Positions 54,240-64,000 of a DNA stretch of 64,000 nt are shown piece by piece. The stretch spans positions 239,668,645-239,732,644 of the forward strand of contig JAUMIR010000005.1 of the NCBI GenBank assembly GCA_030847615.1. The letters run 5' to 3'. Each line of letters starts with the position of its first letter. The first letter of the stretch is position 1. A program made the position numbers and the translations under genes. This DNA comes from Gambelia wislizenii. Lineage: Eukaryota > Chordata > Lepidosauria > Squamata > Crotaphytidae. The notes below the pieces were generated by a model that was not told the DNA's origin, ran no database searches, and saw only the letters and a list, made by a program, of their open reading frames with translations.

Positions 54240-55495
54240 ATACACATTTCCTTATCATCAAGACAAGATCTGGGGGAGAGGGAAACAGAGGGAGAGCCTG
54301 GAGTATGTCTTGTTGCTATAGAAGGCAGTACAGTCCCATACACACTCCCTTTTTAGTGATGCTCTTTGATGTCACATCGTAACATAACCCTTAAGTGTTT
54401 GATCCACTGCAGGGTTATAATTCTCAAGCCTATTAGCTCAGAGTAGCTTCACTTAAACTTCCATACTAGTGGAGAATCAGAAGTTAATTCACCCGAAAGC
54501 AACCAAACTCTGTCATCAGATCCTTTGCTTTCCTGTAGCATTGGAGCACTAAAATGCAGTGGCTACACAGTGGATGGTTTATATAAAAATTACCATTCTT
54601 TGGAATCACAAGGTAGATGAGACTGGAAAAGGGGTGGGGAGCAGCAGGAAGTAGAGAGAAAGATACTTTCCTATATTCATAGAATTTCATCTTGATAATT
54701 TCTGTGTTATCTCCCTGCTGCATTTACTGGGCTATCTATCCTTACAAGGCAGGAAAAACTGCCCTCCCCTTCAATAATGTAACCTGGGAAATATAAGACT
54801 TTTTCCTTCCCCAAAACATCATTTATATCCATGGTTCCCTCATCCACCCCCCACCCCCACACACTTATTTTATACTTCTATGGGCAAGGAAGCTGGGGCT
54901 ACACAGTAGTGGCTTTCTTTCCAAACCAAGGCTGGAAATGCTAAGCAATTCATTTTCACATATTACATAATTCTGACCTGGAATTGTAGGAATTCACAGG
55001 CAACCTGTCTGTTGATCAACATATACCACATTAGTGCAAGCATGCCGTTTTCTGTGTCTGCCTGCACTGGAAAGCTATGACTGGCTAACATTTCTCTGAT
55101 GTATGCCCACCAGATCATAACACAGTATATAGAACGAACCCTCACATACAAAAAGGAACTTTGCAACATGTGGTGCGGTCCAGAGATCATGTCCCACTCT
55201 TTTGTCCCATGTTATCTCTCTGCTTCTTCCAATGGCTCCCTGCTCTGCGTTCTTCCTTCCTTCGGCAAATACCTCTCCTTGATCATCACCATTCCCTTTT
55301 AAAATTTAATTGCATACATTATGCTTCTTAGATGGGCAGATTCAAGCTGAAGCTGAGAGGTTATGTTAAAACAAGCACTTGCTAACAAAGCAAGATGGGT
55401 TAAGGGGTTAAAAATCACCCCTCACTTTTTCTTTCTTTCTTAAAAAAGGCTTTTCCTCTGAGAAGGGGGCATGATCTTGAATGGCTGCTTTTTAA
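54240..55495. other. Stretch without recognisable gene
   Basis: Unique-looking sequence. A 67-codon frame at 55099-55302 has no recognised domain. Confidence 0.35.
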
Positions 55496-55499
55496 AAAC

Positions 55500-55662
55500 C
55501 CATAGAATCCTAGAGTTGGAAGAGACCACAAGGGACATCTAGTTCAACCCCCTGCCATGCAGGAATACCCAATGAAAGCATTCCCAACAGATGGCCATCC
55601 AGCATCTGTTTAAAAACCTCCAAAGAAGGAGAGCCCCACCACACTCAAAGGCAGTGCATTTC
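55500..55662 (-). mobile_element. CR1 LINE 3' end
   Basis: CATAGAATCCTAGAGTTGG, AGAGACCACAAGGGACATC, CAACCCCCTGCCATGCAGG and GATGGCCATCCAGCATCTG are the complement of the CR1 C-terminal and 3' UTR sequence seen at 21470-21600. Confidence 0.9.
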
Positions 55663-55667
55663 ATGTA

Positions 55668-55671
<4 letters not shown>

Positions 55672-55701
<30 letters not shown>
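55672..55701. repeat. (TA)n microsatellite
   Basis: About fourteen TA units. Confidence 0.95.
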
Positions 55702-55704
<3 letters not shown>

Positions 55705-57070
55705 TGCAGTCAGTCCCATATATCTCTAGAATAAGTTTGAGTCCTGACAGTTTTTCTATATGGTGTTTGCTCACTAAAGATACAGTACTCCCTTATACTA
55801 TTGCCTTTCCCATCACCCTGGACTACAACACTCAACATTCTGCACCAAATGTCAGTTGGCTTGATGGACACAGCAGACCCACATGTCCAAGTGAACATGG
55901 TCAGCCAAGGCTCCTCCTGGCTCGAACCATTGGTCTCTCTTGCCCAGCACAGCTTATCACAAGTGAAGGTGGCTCTCTAGAAACCTGGAAAAGAGCCTTA
56001 CCCAGATCTATTCCTTGTAACCTTTTTTTTTTTTTTTGACTGCAAATACTGACTATAAAACAGGACCTTCTCCATCCAAAAATGTATGCTTTGCTATGGA
56101 GCTTTGCATGGAAAAAGCATAGAAAGCCATGGATTCTCAAACTACAGCACCCTTCTCCAGCCTGCCCCCCTCCAGATCCAATGATTACAACTCTGAGAAT
56201 CTTCCACTGAAATGCTATGCTTCGAGGCTTATGCTACTCTTTCTTCCAATGTATAGCTGGCTGGGGGATCCTGAGCATTGGTAGTCTAACCCATCTGGAG
56301 GACACCCCAAGTTTGGGGAAGGTTTGAACAGTAAGCTCCAGTACAGCCAACTTTGGGCCCTTCTGGGAAATAAACCCTTGTGGGTGCAAACACAGGCACT
56401 AGCTGCCCAGCATTTTCTCACCACAGTTAATGGCATTAAAAAGTGTTTCCTATTTCCTGGATTATATCTGCTGGACTAAGCGCACCACTGCCCCCCCCCC
56501 GCGATTTACACCTCTTCTCCCTATTCCCTACAACCTCCAGTTCCCTAGTTTTCCTAGTCGCCACCTTCCTTCCTAAGCTTTCCACTCCCATTCCTCTTTG
56601 GGCAATCCATTTTTTAAGAAACCCAAACCAAAAACTGCAGTCTTCCCTCTTCTATGAATACCAAAAAAGAGAGAGGGTTGTATCTCAGTACTGTACTAAA
56701 ATAACTTTATTGCTTCTTTAAATCTGACAATGTGAACTCTAGTCCAGAAAAAGTTTGTGACACACGATAAACCCACCGGCTTTTTAAATGCCAACACCAG
56801 CTCCTCGAATTTGTCTGCTTATCTTGTTCTGAAAACCTCCCCTGAAAACAGGTCACCCCCCCTCCCAAGAGACTCTAATGGCTAAGATCCCAGTAGAGAC
56901 CAACCAGTTTTTCAAAAGTTTCATTGCATGAGGCTTATTTCTGAAGTCAAACTTCTAGTTCTCACGAAGGTAGAAACAGGAAGAAAGACACCATATCCTC
57001 CAAGCAACCCAAATGGAGGGGTGGGGGGAAATTACAAGAATTTGGAAAGACAGCAAAAAGAGAAGAGGAC
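55705..57070. other. Non-repetitive stretch left of the candidate exon
   Basis: Largely unique-looking sequence with a T run (56026-56038) and a C run (56491-56501). Could be intronic if the exon-like segment at 57078 is real. Confidence 0.35.
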
Positions 57071-57077
57071 CTCCTAC

Positions 57078-57146
57078 CTGCAATCCAGTTACTCGAAGTT
57101 TCATTCCTTGCCACACTCGTGGCAAATGGTGGGAGTCCACAGTAAG
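57078..57146 (-). CDS. Exon-like 69 bp segment, gene unknown
   Basis: On the minus strand a long pyrimidine tract (CTTCCTCCCCTCTCTCCCC then TGTTTCTGCTTCAAG) ends in AG directly before the segment. The segment ends GATTGCAG followed by GTAGGAGG, a near-consensus donor. Length is 69 nt, divisible by three. Two frames are open throughout: LTVDSHHLPRVWQGMKLRV and on, or YCGLPPFATSVARNETS and on. An ATG with G at -3 (GGCAAGGAATGA) lies in the first. The sequence matches no repeat in the window and sits 0.8 kb downstream, on this strand, of a CpG island. The protein is not recognised. It may be coding, untranslated or a chance signal. Confidence 0.35.
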
Positions 57147-57368
57147 CTTGAAGCAGAAACAGGGGAGAGAGGGGAGGAAGCAGATTGCTAGGGTCGGGAT
57201 CCAGGGCTAGCCTCTGGATCTTGTTCTTCCATATCTTTCCCAAAATGAGGAGGAGGAAGAGGAGAAAAGGGGAGGGAGGAAGGGACAGACAGAGAGAGAG
57301 AGAAAGAGATTAGTTGATGCTGTGCCAGAGTAAGGAGTGGGGAGAGCTCAGAGGCTGCAATTCTGACT

Positions 57369-57589
57369 TGCCATCCACAAAACACAAATAGTCCAGTTTG
57401 AAACTGGATTATTTGCATGGCCCCTTCCTATGGCATCCTGGGATTTGTAGTTTTACAAGGTCTTTAGCCTTCTCTAACTAAGAGTGTGGGTGCCTCGCCA
57501 AACTACAAATCCCAGGATTCCATAGGAAGGGGCCATGGCAAAGAATCCAGTTTCAACCTGGATCATTTCTCTAGTGTAGATGCCCCCCT
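57369..57589. mobile_element. Family H foldback MITE
   Basis: ATAGTCCAGTTTGAAACTGG..CCTATGGCATCCTGGGATTTG mirrors CAAATCCCAGGATTCCATAGG..GAATCCAGTTTCAACCTGG. The right end TAGTGTAGATGCCCCCC is the family terminus. Confidence 0.8.
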
Positions 57590-57736
57590 AGTAAATAATA
57601 CTCTGCGGAATCGTGCCTTAACATCAAGGGGGTCCGGAGGGTGGTGGTGGTTGAGGTGCTACCTGCCTATATCGACAGCCACCCGATCCTTCAAACCCTT
57701 GAGCCAGATGCTTTAGAACACACATCCACACCCGGA

Positions 57737-57766
57737 AACACACACACACACAGACACACACACACA
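57737..57766. repeat. (CA)n microsatellite
   Basis: CA repeat with one GA interruption. Confidence 0.95.
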
Positions 57767-57869
57767 ATCCCGAGACCTTTTCTTGCGTCTCCCCTCTCAT
57801 GGTCAGAATTTAGATCGGGCTTAGCCTCCTCTCTCCAGCCTTAATTAAGATCAGAATTTAAAATCTGAG

Positions 57870-58835
57870 TTTCAGGGCTCGATCGATGCACGCGTGGGTT
57901 TTGTAAAAGCAAGCTTCCGCGAGGGTGCGATGTCCCTTCCTCCGATTGCAACCGAAGAAGCCATCGCGTTTACCCTGGCTTGGAGTTGTTGCTGTGTGTG
58001 GCCAGAGAACCTCGGGGGTCCAACGTTTTTTGTACCCCCCCCAAAAAAATGACAAAATAACCAATGAAAGACAAGACCTGTGCCTCTCTAGGGGAATCGT
58101 TCCCATGCCCCCCCTTTTTTTCTTCTTCACCTTGCTCCGATTTGAAACCGCTTTCTTAACACACACACGATCCACATTCGAGAGTTCCGAGCAGTGGAGG
58201 GGGGGGGCTCACCCCGAAATTTGGGAGTGGGAGCACCCACCCGTTCCCCCCCTTTGGTCACGAGCCACTTGTGACACACACACACAACACAACACATACA
58301 CAAGAAAGTGGAGTAAATGTGACCCGATCACCCCGAATAAAGAGGGGCTTTTCTAAAGTGGATCGGAACCAGAATGTCGGCTGTCTTCCCTCGAGCCTCC
58401 CACCCCCAAAGCTGCCGACGGTAGTGGGGGGGGGGTTAAAAAGGAGATGTTTCCACCTTCGCAAGAAAGTCTGAACACCCAGGAGGCGAAGGGATCCGGC
58501 CAGATCTCCCGGTTTGCATCGGAGTTGAGCTGCGGCGGCTCCGGTTCGCCCGATTTGCTCCGGTTCCGTTTCGACCGCGCGCCACTGGCGGCGTCCGCAC
58601 CAGTGGCTGAAAGCGGGATGGGGAGGGGGAGAGAAAACGAAGGGAGCGAAGCCGGCGCTCGCTGGCCAGCCTCCGAATTTTCTTCTCGCCTCTCCTCCAA
58701 TGACCGGCGGGCTGCTCGCTGATTGGCTGGCGCCTTTCGCCCCCTCCCTTCCCCCGAAGGAGAAAGGGATGCTTTTCGCCCCCTTCCTGGCCGAGGCCTG
58801 CCGCAAAAGGCTGGTTTAAAAATCAACCAACCAAG
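57870..58835. promoter_or_regulatory. CpG island, candidate promoter
   Basis: CpG dinucleotides, rare elsewhere in the window, are frequent here, densest at 58470-58830 (CGACCGCGCGCCACTGGCGG, CCGGCGCTCGCTGG, GACCGGCGGGC). A CCAAT box lies at about 58697 (TCCTCCAATGACC) and an inverted one at about 58722 (TGATTGGCTGG). GC-box-like GGGGAGGGGGAG and CCCCCTCCC tracts are present. A TATA-like GGTTTAAAAAT lies at 58812-58822. For plus-strand transcription the CCAAT-TATA spacing is plausible. For minus-strand transcription the region downstream of CCAATCAG is a typical GC-rich 5' UTR. Long frames on both strands reflect GC richness. Direction is unresolved. Confidence 0.6.
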
Positions 58836-58918
58836 AAAGCTATGAGCTTGTTTCCCTCCCCCTCCTCTTGACTTCGGGGCAGATCTGTGCAGTTGTGTGT
58901 TTTTTTTAAAAAAATAAA

Positions 58919-59176
58919 GTCTTTGTCCAAAGTGCTTTGATTGGGTATTCTTAAATGGCAGGGGGTTAGACTAGATGGCCTTTGTGGTCTCTTCCAACTC
59001 TAGGGTCTTTGTCCAACGTGCTTTGATTGGGTATTCTTACATGGCAAGGGGTTGGACTAGATGGCCTTTGTGGCCTCTTCCAACTCTAGGGTCTTTGTCC
59101 AAAGTGCTTTGATTGGGTATTTTTACATGGCAGGGGGTTGCACTAGATGGCCTTTGTGGTCTCTTTCAACTCTAGG
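58919..59176 (+). repeat. 86 bp tandem repeat, three copies, containing a CR1 3' tail
   Basis: Units start at 58919, 59005 and 59091, each GTCTTTGTCCAAAGTGCTTT (the second with one change), then GGGTATTCTTACATGGCAGG, GGTTGGACTAGATGGCC and CTTCCAACTCTAG. The second half of each unit is CR1 3' UTR sequence. Unit-to-unit differences are few, so duplication is fairly recent. Confidence 0.95.
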
Positions 59177-59344
59177 GGGTGAAAAAACTCCTCACAGAAT
59201 GCAAGGAGAATCCCGCCTGTCTTAACAGCAATCCACCTGATTTCACCATATGGTGAAGGCAGGGGGGCAAAACCAGCAAAAACCTCACCAGAAAAGCCTT
59301 TGCAGTTTTCCCTGTCTTAAAAACAACAACAACAACACAAGGAT

Positions 59345-59783
59345 GTGCATTTCCACTTGTTAGGACAAGCAAATCAATCTGATTCGCTTACCCAAATGAG
59401 AGGAAGCACAAACCTGATTGGCTGGCTGAGTGCAGGGGGTGGGGCTAAGTTACAGGGCAAGCGGCCGCTGCTGCCATATTGGATTTTCACCCTAGCGAGT
59501 GATTGCTAAGGCAATAAAACAGAGGGTTTTTGTTAACTTTCTCTCTTTCTTTTTTCGGAAAGGTGAAATATCACTTGTGCACACCATAAATAGGGGGTTT
59601 TTTAACAAAAAAAAGTTCAGTGGCAGATATAAAAACGCACGTAATCCACTTGTGGCCACTATCTTGGCTACAGGCATGCGGAGTTTATGGGGGCCATAAA
59701 ATCCCATTAAGACATGTCGCAGCTGCTGTGACTTGCTAATACTGTGGGGCAATTTGCTTTTTCCCCTCCATGGAGACAAGCCC
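59345..59783 (+). mobile_element. Diverged MITE related to family C
   Basis: GTTAGGACAAGCAAATCAATC, GGGGGTGGGGCTAAG, GTGATTGCTAAGGC, CTTGTGGCCACTATCTTGGC and CGCAGCTGCTGTGAC follow family C order. The right end ATGGAGACAAGCCC gives GGGCTTGTCTCCATGG on the complement. The left end is truncated. Confidence 0.55.
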
Positions 59784-59794
59784 TATGATTCTAT

Positions 59795-60441
59795 GGGCCG
59801 GTCTAGATGAGGGAATAAAATGTAAATTGGTGGGCAGAAACACCAGTTCAAGGCAGCTGTCATCTGTCTCAATTACTTTTTCGCAAGATCGCTGGTGTGA
59901 GAAGCTCTCCATGTTTCCTGTTCACATGGAAGCATGTGCCAGTGAATCAAGATGGCGGCTGTGAGTGATTTACTTGCAGTTTTGTACTCCCCAAAGAGCC
60001 CCTGCCAAACAGTATTAAAAAAATAATAATAATTCCAAGGTACGGAAGAGTGATCTTCGGCTTAAATAAGAAAAAAAGAAGAAGAAGGAAACAAAGACAG
60101 TTTCAACACCAGAGCACACAATCGCTATGTTGACAATCCAACATGGTGGATCCATGATCTGCCATCTTGGCAAGCTCCACCCTGTGCACATGTCTGACCA
60201 ATCAGCTGTCCTGTTCAGCAATGAGCTCTGATGCAATTTGGTTGTCCTAACATGCGGGAGTGTGAATTTCCTCTGCAGTTGTCAAAAATAATGAGGAAAG
60301 TCCCAGAGGCTTTTGCGGCAGACTTTCCCCAACTTTTGCTCCCCCTCCCTCTGAAAAGGACAGAACGCTGTGGGACCCCTTTTGGACACATGGGATTCCC
60401 CACAGATTCCATGAGGATTTATTTCACCATCTGGACTACCC
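59795..60441 (+). mobile_element. Family C MITE, well preserved copy
   Basis: Left end GGGCCGGTCTAGATGAGGG, complement of right end GGGTAGTCCAGATGGTG. Internal blocks AATCAAGATGGCGGCTGTG, GATCTTCGGCTTAAATAAG, CACACAATCGCTATG, CCATCTTGGCAAGCTCC and GACCAATCAGCTGTCC. CTATGATTC occurs just outside on both sides (59782-59790 and 60441-60449), a possible target duplication. More CpGs survive than in other copies, suggesting a younger insertion. Confidence 0.75.
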
Positions 60442-60604
60442 TATGATTCCTCTTTAAAATTTGTTGTCAAAGTGTTTCCTGTTCCCTTTTGTACAGGTAC
60501 ACTGCTCGGAGGTTTTGTTCTATGAGGAGGGTTTGCTGATATTATCAATAAATGTGTACACAGTGGAAGGAAACAGATTAGAAATCTATAAGGAATAGGA
60601 TTTA

Positions 60605-60800
60605 GTGCAGGGTTTCTCCCCCAGGGTTCCCTGGAAGCTTATGGTTCCACAAGAATTCTGCAAGTTTTCTGAGACTGAAAAAAAAATAACCTTTTTTTTA
60701 AGGAGCGGTAGATATAATAATTTTTAGGCAGAGGTTCCCTGAGACCTGAAAATTGTTTCAAGGGTTCCATCAGGGTAAAAAGGTTGAGGGAGGCTGATTT
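60605..60800. mobile_element. Unclassified repeat with mirrored ends
   Basis: GGGTTTCTCCCCCAGGGTTCC and AAGGGTTCCATCAGGGTAAAAAGG resemble a dispersed vertebrate DNA-element fragment. Internal GGTTCCCTGAGACCTG. Not assigned. Confidence 0.35.
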
Positions 60801-60819
60801 AGTGTATAGGATTTGTGAT

Positions 60820-61033
60820 GATATAAATACAGGATTTGCAGCAATCTAGGATATAAATATTTGTAATAAAGTTAATACTTTTATTAGTATATAAATACAT
60901 TTATATACTACAATAACAATTTGCTATATTGCAACAACATTACAACAAATTATATTCTGTAAGTATAGTTACAACAAATATAATAAATATGTTATTATAT
61001 AATAAATATATAATTTATTATTATATAACATAG
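60820..61033. repeat. Very AT-rich block
   Basis: About 210 bp almost entirely of A and T with repeated ATATAAATA, AACAACATTACAACAAAT and ATAATAAATATATAAT words. No ORF. Confidence 0.8.
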
Positions 61034-61203
61034 GAACAAATGTCTTTCTCTGTTTCATTCTTGCCATCTTGCTTTCCATTCCTTCAGCTATTTCTTCTCC
61101 CAGAAAAGAATTCATTGAAGCTTTGAGCTGTTTTCCAGTCTGAGATTCTGTCCTAGCAAAGACTATTTGTAGGATGCAGAAATAGTAAAACTAAACTAAA
61201 CTA

Positions 61204-61428
61204 AGGCTGTATCTGCACTGCAGAAATATTCCAGTTTGACACTGCTTTAACTTCCATGGCTCAATGCTATGGAATTTGGGATTTTGTAGCTTTGTGAAAT
61301 ATTTAGCTTTCTCTGTCAGAGAGCTCTGGTGCCACTACAAGTACAAATCTGAGGATTCCGTAGCATTGAGCCATGGCAGTTAAAGCGGTGTCAAACTGGA
61401 TTATTTCTGCAGTACAGGTGCAGGCCAA
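61204..61428. mobile_element. Family H foldback MITE
   Basis: GGCTGTATCTGCACTGCAG..CAGTTTGACACTGCTTTAAC mirrors GCAGTTAAAGCGGTGTC..CTGGATTATTTCTGCAGTACAGG. Loop CTCTGTCAGAGAGCTC. Confidence 0.8.
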
Positions 61429-61429
61429 A

Positions 61430-63350
61430 GCAATATTTGAACTGAATGCCTCCCTGAAGTTGCTCTAAGCATGTGCAGATTTCCTGGGGTTACATGCTTG
61501 GCTGGAGTGACCAAATGCAAAAGAATGCAGGGCTTTTGCACCTGTAATAACTGTGTAAAAGAAGGATTTCAGAATGCCATGAAATCTGCTTTCCTGCACA
61601 GCTATTAATGGTGGAATCCCAGAACCTTCACCTGCAGTGTTGACCTCTGACACCAGTCTTAGTCAACAAAGAGCTTGGAAAAAATCCTTTCTTGGAGTAC
61701 AACTCCCAGAATCCCCCAGTCAACCTGGCCATTGTCCCCACATATATTTTGGGAGCTGTCCTTCAGAAAAGGGAACTTTCCAAGCTCTTTGCATACTCAC
61801 CATTTGTAGTTCATGAATGATTAGTCCCTTTGGACACCAAGTGGGAAAACAAAACATTATTTCCCCTAAATCCAATGGTGTTTTATTTTGTTTTCTGCAC
61901 AGTTTATTGTGCTGAAATATTTACGAAGCTTCCCTCCTTGGCACTCTGACAAATGAATTAGGGTGAGGAGATCCATTTTGGTGAACAACCGTTAATTCTC
62001 CTTTGGTGTAAACCATTCCCTTTTAATTAATAGTCATTAGACTGAAAGAAGCATTTGCTTGGCTTTAGGGAATTTGCTGCTTCTTCCTGAAAGAGAGAAC
62101 CAGATCTAAATACAATGGATTTGTGGACTTTGTTTTGCCTCCTTCCCCCCCCCCCCAATCTATCAGGGTGTGTTTGAAATAAAATCAGCTTCCAAAAAAT
62201 TCCTGCAGAGGAAAACAATGATTTAGAACACTATCCTGTATAACTTCATGGGATGAGGGTTTGCTCGGTTTGCTCCAGGGGAAGTGCCGAGGTGTGTATG
62301 GCTTTGATGCAGATCAGAAATGGCCAGTCAGTTGTCCATGGGCTGTAACTGGCCAGTGTCAAAAGTTTTGGGGTGCAGACCCCATCATGCCTGGCCATGG
62401 GGTTGTGCATGTGGGGATGATGGGAACTGCAGTATAAGGTAGCTGGAAAGCACCATACTGTAGCAGCTGGTGGCCCCCATGTCAGAGGTGGTGGTGTATT
62501 TGCTCAGGTGCTGAAAGTTTAAAAGGACTTACCCAAAGGGATGAAACCTATTGCTCAAAAAATTGCATAGCACCTTTAAAGTTCAGAATAAAAGCCAGAG
62601 TGGATTCACTGCTCCACTAAGGTGGAAGCCAACAGTTGCCAGTGTTATTCTGTTGGGGGAGGTTGTTGTGTCCCATTCACCACCTTGCACCAGGGAAAGC
62701 ATTTCTCCTTTCATTTTCTCAGTTTGGGGAAGAGTAAGTATTTGCATGCATCAGATGGATTATAACTGTATCAGGGGTTGTAACAAAAAGTGTACACAGA
62801 GGCAGATGCCAAAGTGGCAAAATTCGGTGATGTGGAAGCTTTGTCCTTCATATAGACTTCTCAAAGAAAATGGGAATATTTCACATTAACATGCCCAGAC
62901 AAAGCATGTTTTCTCAGAAATAAATTCCCTGATGCTAATGGAGTTAACTCTCAGGTAAGGAGACTAAATACTACCACAGTTCTACTTGCTCAAAGGTAGG
63001 GATGGAAAGAAAACTTGATTGGACTTGACAGTCTCGACAAAAGCAACATTTTGGCACTTCCCGAGGCTTGTTGCAAGAAAATGGGCACCATGCCTCAAGC
63101 ACTCTCATGCTGGTGAGACAGCGAGGGAATTTCCAAGAAATAAAGAAGACATGGGCCTATTTTAAACCTGAATGGCTAAAATGGACAACCATTTTAAAAC
63201 AGACAGTAAAGAGTGGCATTTGGTGTTTCCAATGTCAGCAGGCTGGTAAATCATTTTTGGTTTCAGTCTGAAGCTTAAAGAAGCTATCCAAGGTTCTGAA
63301 CCTAGTTTGGAGTCAAGTTCTGAACCTTGGATAGCACCTTTATAGTCTGG
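61430..63350. other. Stretch without recognisable gene
   Basis: Contains a short foldback repeat at 61683-61787 (GTACAACTCCCAGAATCCC..TTTTGGGAGCTGTCC) and a C run (62145-62156). The 112-codon frame at 62551-62889 has no recognised domain. Confidence 0.35.
63283..63335. repeat. 19 bp hairpin, one mismatch
   Basis: GCTATCCAAGGTTCTGAAC (63283-63301) pairs with GTTCTGAACCTTGGATAGC (63317-63335) with one mismatch and a 15 nt loop. Confidence 0.95.
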
Positions 63351-63351
63351 G

Positions 63352-63394
<43 letters not shown>

Positions 63395-63396
63395 TC
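63352..63396. repeat. (CTTT)n microsatellite
   Basis: About eleven CTTT units, 16 bp after the hairpin. Confidence 0.95.
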
Positions 63397-63628
63397 ACAA
63401 CCCCACTGACACTGAAGCCAAAAGATGCCACCAGGAGAAGCATGCTTTATTCAATGGGGAAAAGTTGCATACATTTAGGGAAACTGCACAAATAAACATA
63501 TAAATCAAGAGAAAATGTGATTTAAAATGCATTAATTTCAGTGCTGGGACAAAATGTTGCACATCTGGGTATAAAATGAAGATGGGAAGAAAATGAAGGT
63601 GGGATTTGGAGAAATTCAGCAGCATCAA

Positions 63629-64000
63629 GGGGTTATCTATATGAGGCAAAAAGAAGCGGATTGCTCCTTGGTTAATGCAACTCACAGTAGCTACGATTTG
63701 TCTTAATAGCTTTTCGGGGGTTTTTAGGAAGATCTCAGGGACATGAAGTTATCCATGTTTGCTGTGCAAATGGACATACCTTGTGAATCAAGATGGCAGT
63801 CACGAGTGAATTACTCACATTTTTACTTACAAAGTTGCTGCTGCCACATAGGGTGTTTTTTAAAAAAAACTATTCCAAAGGTGTGATAGAGCTAAATTTC
63901 GCCTTAACAAAAAAGCAAAACAAAAACAAAAAACCCAAACCCCCATTTAATTGCATTAATGCTCACTTGCTCAGGTGGAAAAAAAAACACCACACCATGG
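63629..64000 (+). mobile_element. Family C MITE, diverged, cut by window end
   Basis: GGGGTTATCTATATGAGGC at the left, then CTTGTGAATCAAGATGGCAG, GAGTGAATTACTCACATTTT, TATTCCAAAGGTGTGATAG and TTTCGCCTTAACAAAA in family C order. The right terminal repeat lies outside. Confidence 0.65.

Noticed and set aside
57925..58356. 143-codon plus-strand frame
   Set aside because: It includes translated poly-pyrimidine and CA runs and lies in the CpG island. No domain recognised.
58258..58826. 157-182 codon minus-strand frames as protein genes
   Set aside because: Both frames and a plus-strand frame are open at once because of GC richness in the CpG island. The composition is low-complexity Gly/Arg/Pro/Ser with no domain. 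A non-coding first exon is more likely.
1..64000. CRISPR array, phage or bacterial operon, or endogenous retrovirus
   Set aside because: There are no regularly spaced repeats of CRISPR type, no bacterial gene organisation, and no LTR pairs or gag/pol/env-like frames. All repeats fit a reptile nuclear genome.

Overview
The window reads as nuclear DNA from a squamate reptile (lizard or snake), intergenic or intronic. The case rests on its repeats: tRNA-headed SINEs with a BovB-like tail and ACA repeats (Sauria SINE type), 5'-truncated CR1 LINEs ending in ATTCTATG repeats, L2-type LINE 3' ends, 5S-rRNA-headed SINE remnants, Penelope-like fragments, pogo/Tigger-like elements, and many foldback DNA-transposon remnants (MITEs). 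CpG is scarce almost everywhere, as expected of methylated vertebrate DNA. There is no bacterial or viral gene organisation, no operon and no CRISPR.

Layout. 1-10.5 kb: SINEs, an inverted-repeat element (555-1204), a Penelope-like fragment (5300-5790) and a ~700 bp MITE split by a CTTT microsatellite (7602-8297). 10.5-17.6 kb: a dense MITE cluster (10545-11440, 11627-11850, 12482-13019, a nested pair at 15313-16220, 17319-17542). 20-25 kb: a CR1 nested in a MITE, a 345 bp foldback, a Penelope-like element with a decayed hammerhead-ribozyme-like motif, a Harbinger-like MITE with TTA target duplication, and a 5S-headed SINE. 25-50 kb: thinner repeats (Tigger-like, L2, an older CR1/L3, a LINE C-terminus with a CCHC finger, a 630 bp Harbinger-like MITE). 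50-53 kb: SINE-in-L2 next to an old CR1, then the longest reverse-transcriptase remnant (51.2-52.6 kb), broken by one CpG-type stop. 54-61 kb: more foldback MITEs, an 86 bp tandem triplication, and the only CpG island (about 57870-58835).

Host genes. No host protein-coding gene can be named. The best host-gene signals are the CpG island with two CCAAT boxes and a minus-strand 69 bp exon-like segment 0.8 kb away (57078-57146) with a strong acceptor and donor. They could be the 5' end of a gene running leftward through the window, with most of the sequence as its introns. This is inference.

The most unusual feature is the density of foldback elements from several otherwise different families whose ends resemble one another (roughly GGG, a few bases, then TCTAnAC or TCTGCAC). 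This suggests cross-mobilisation by one or a few related transposases. No transposase gene is present in the window.
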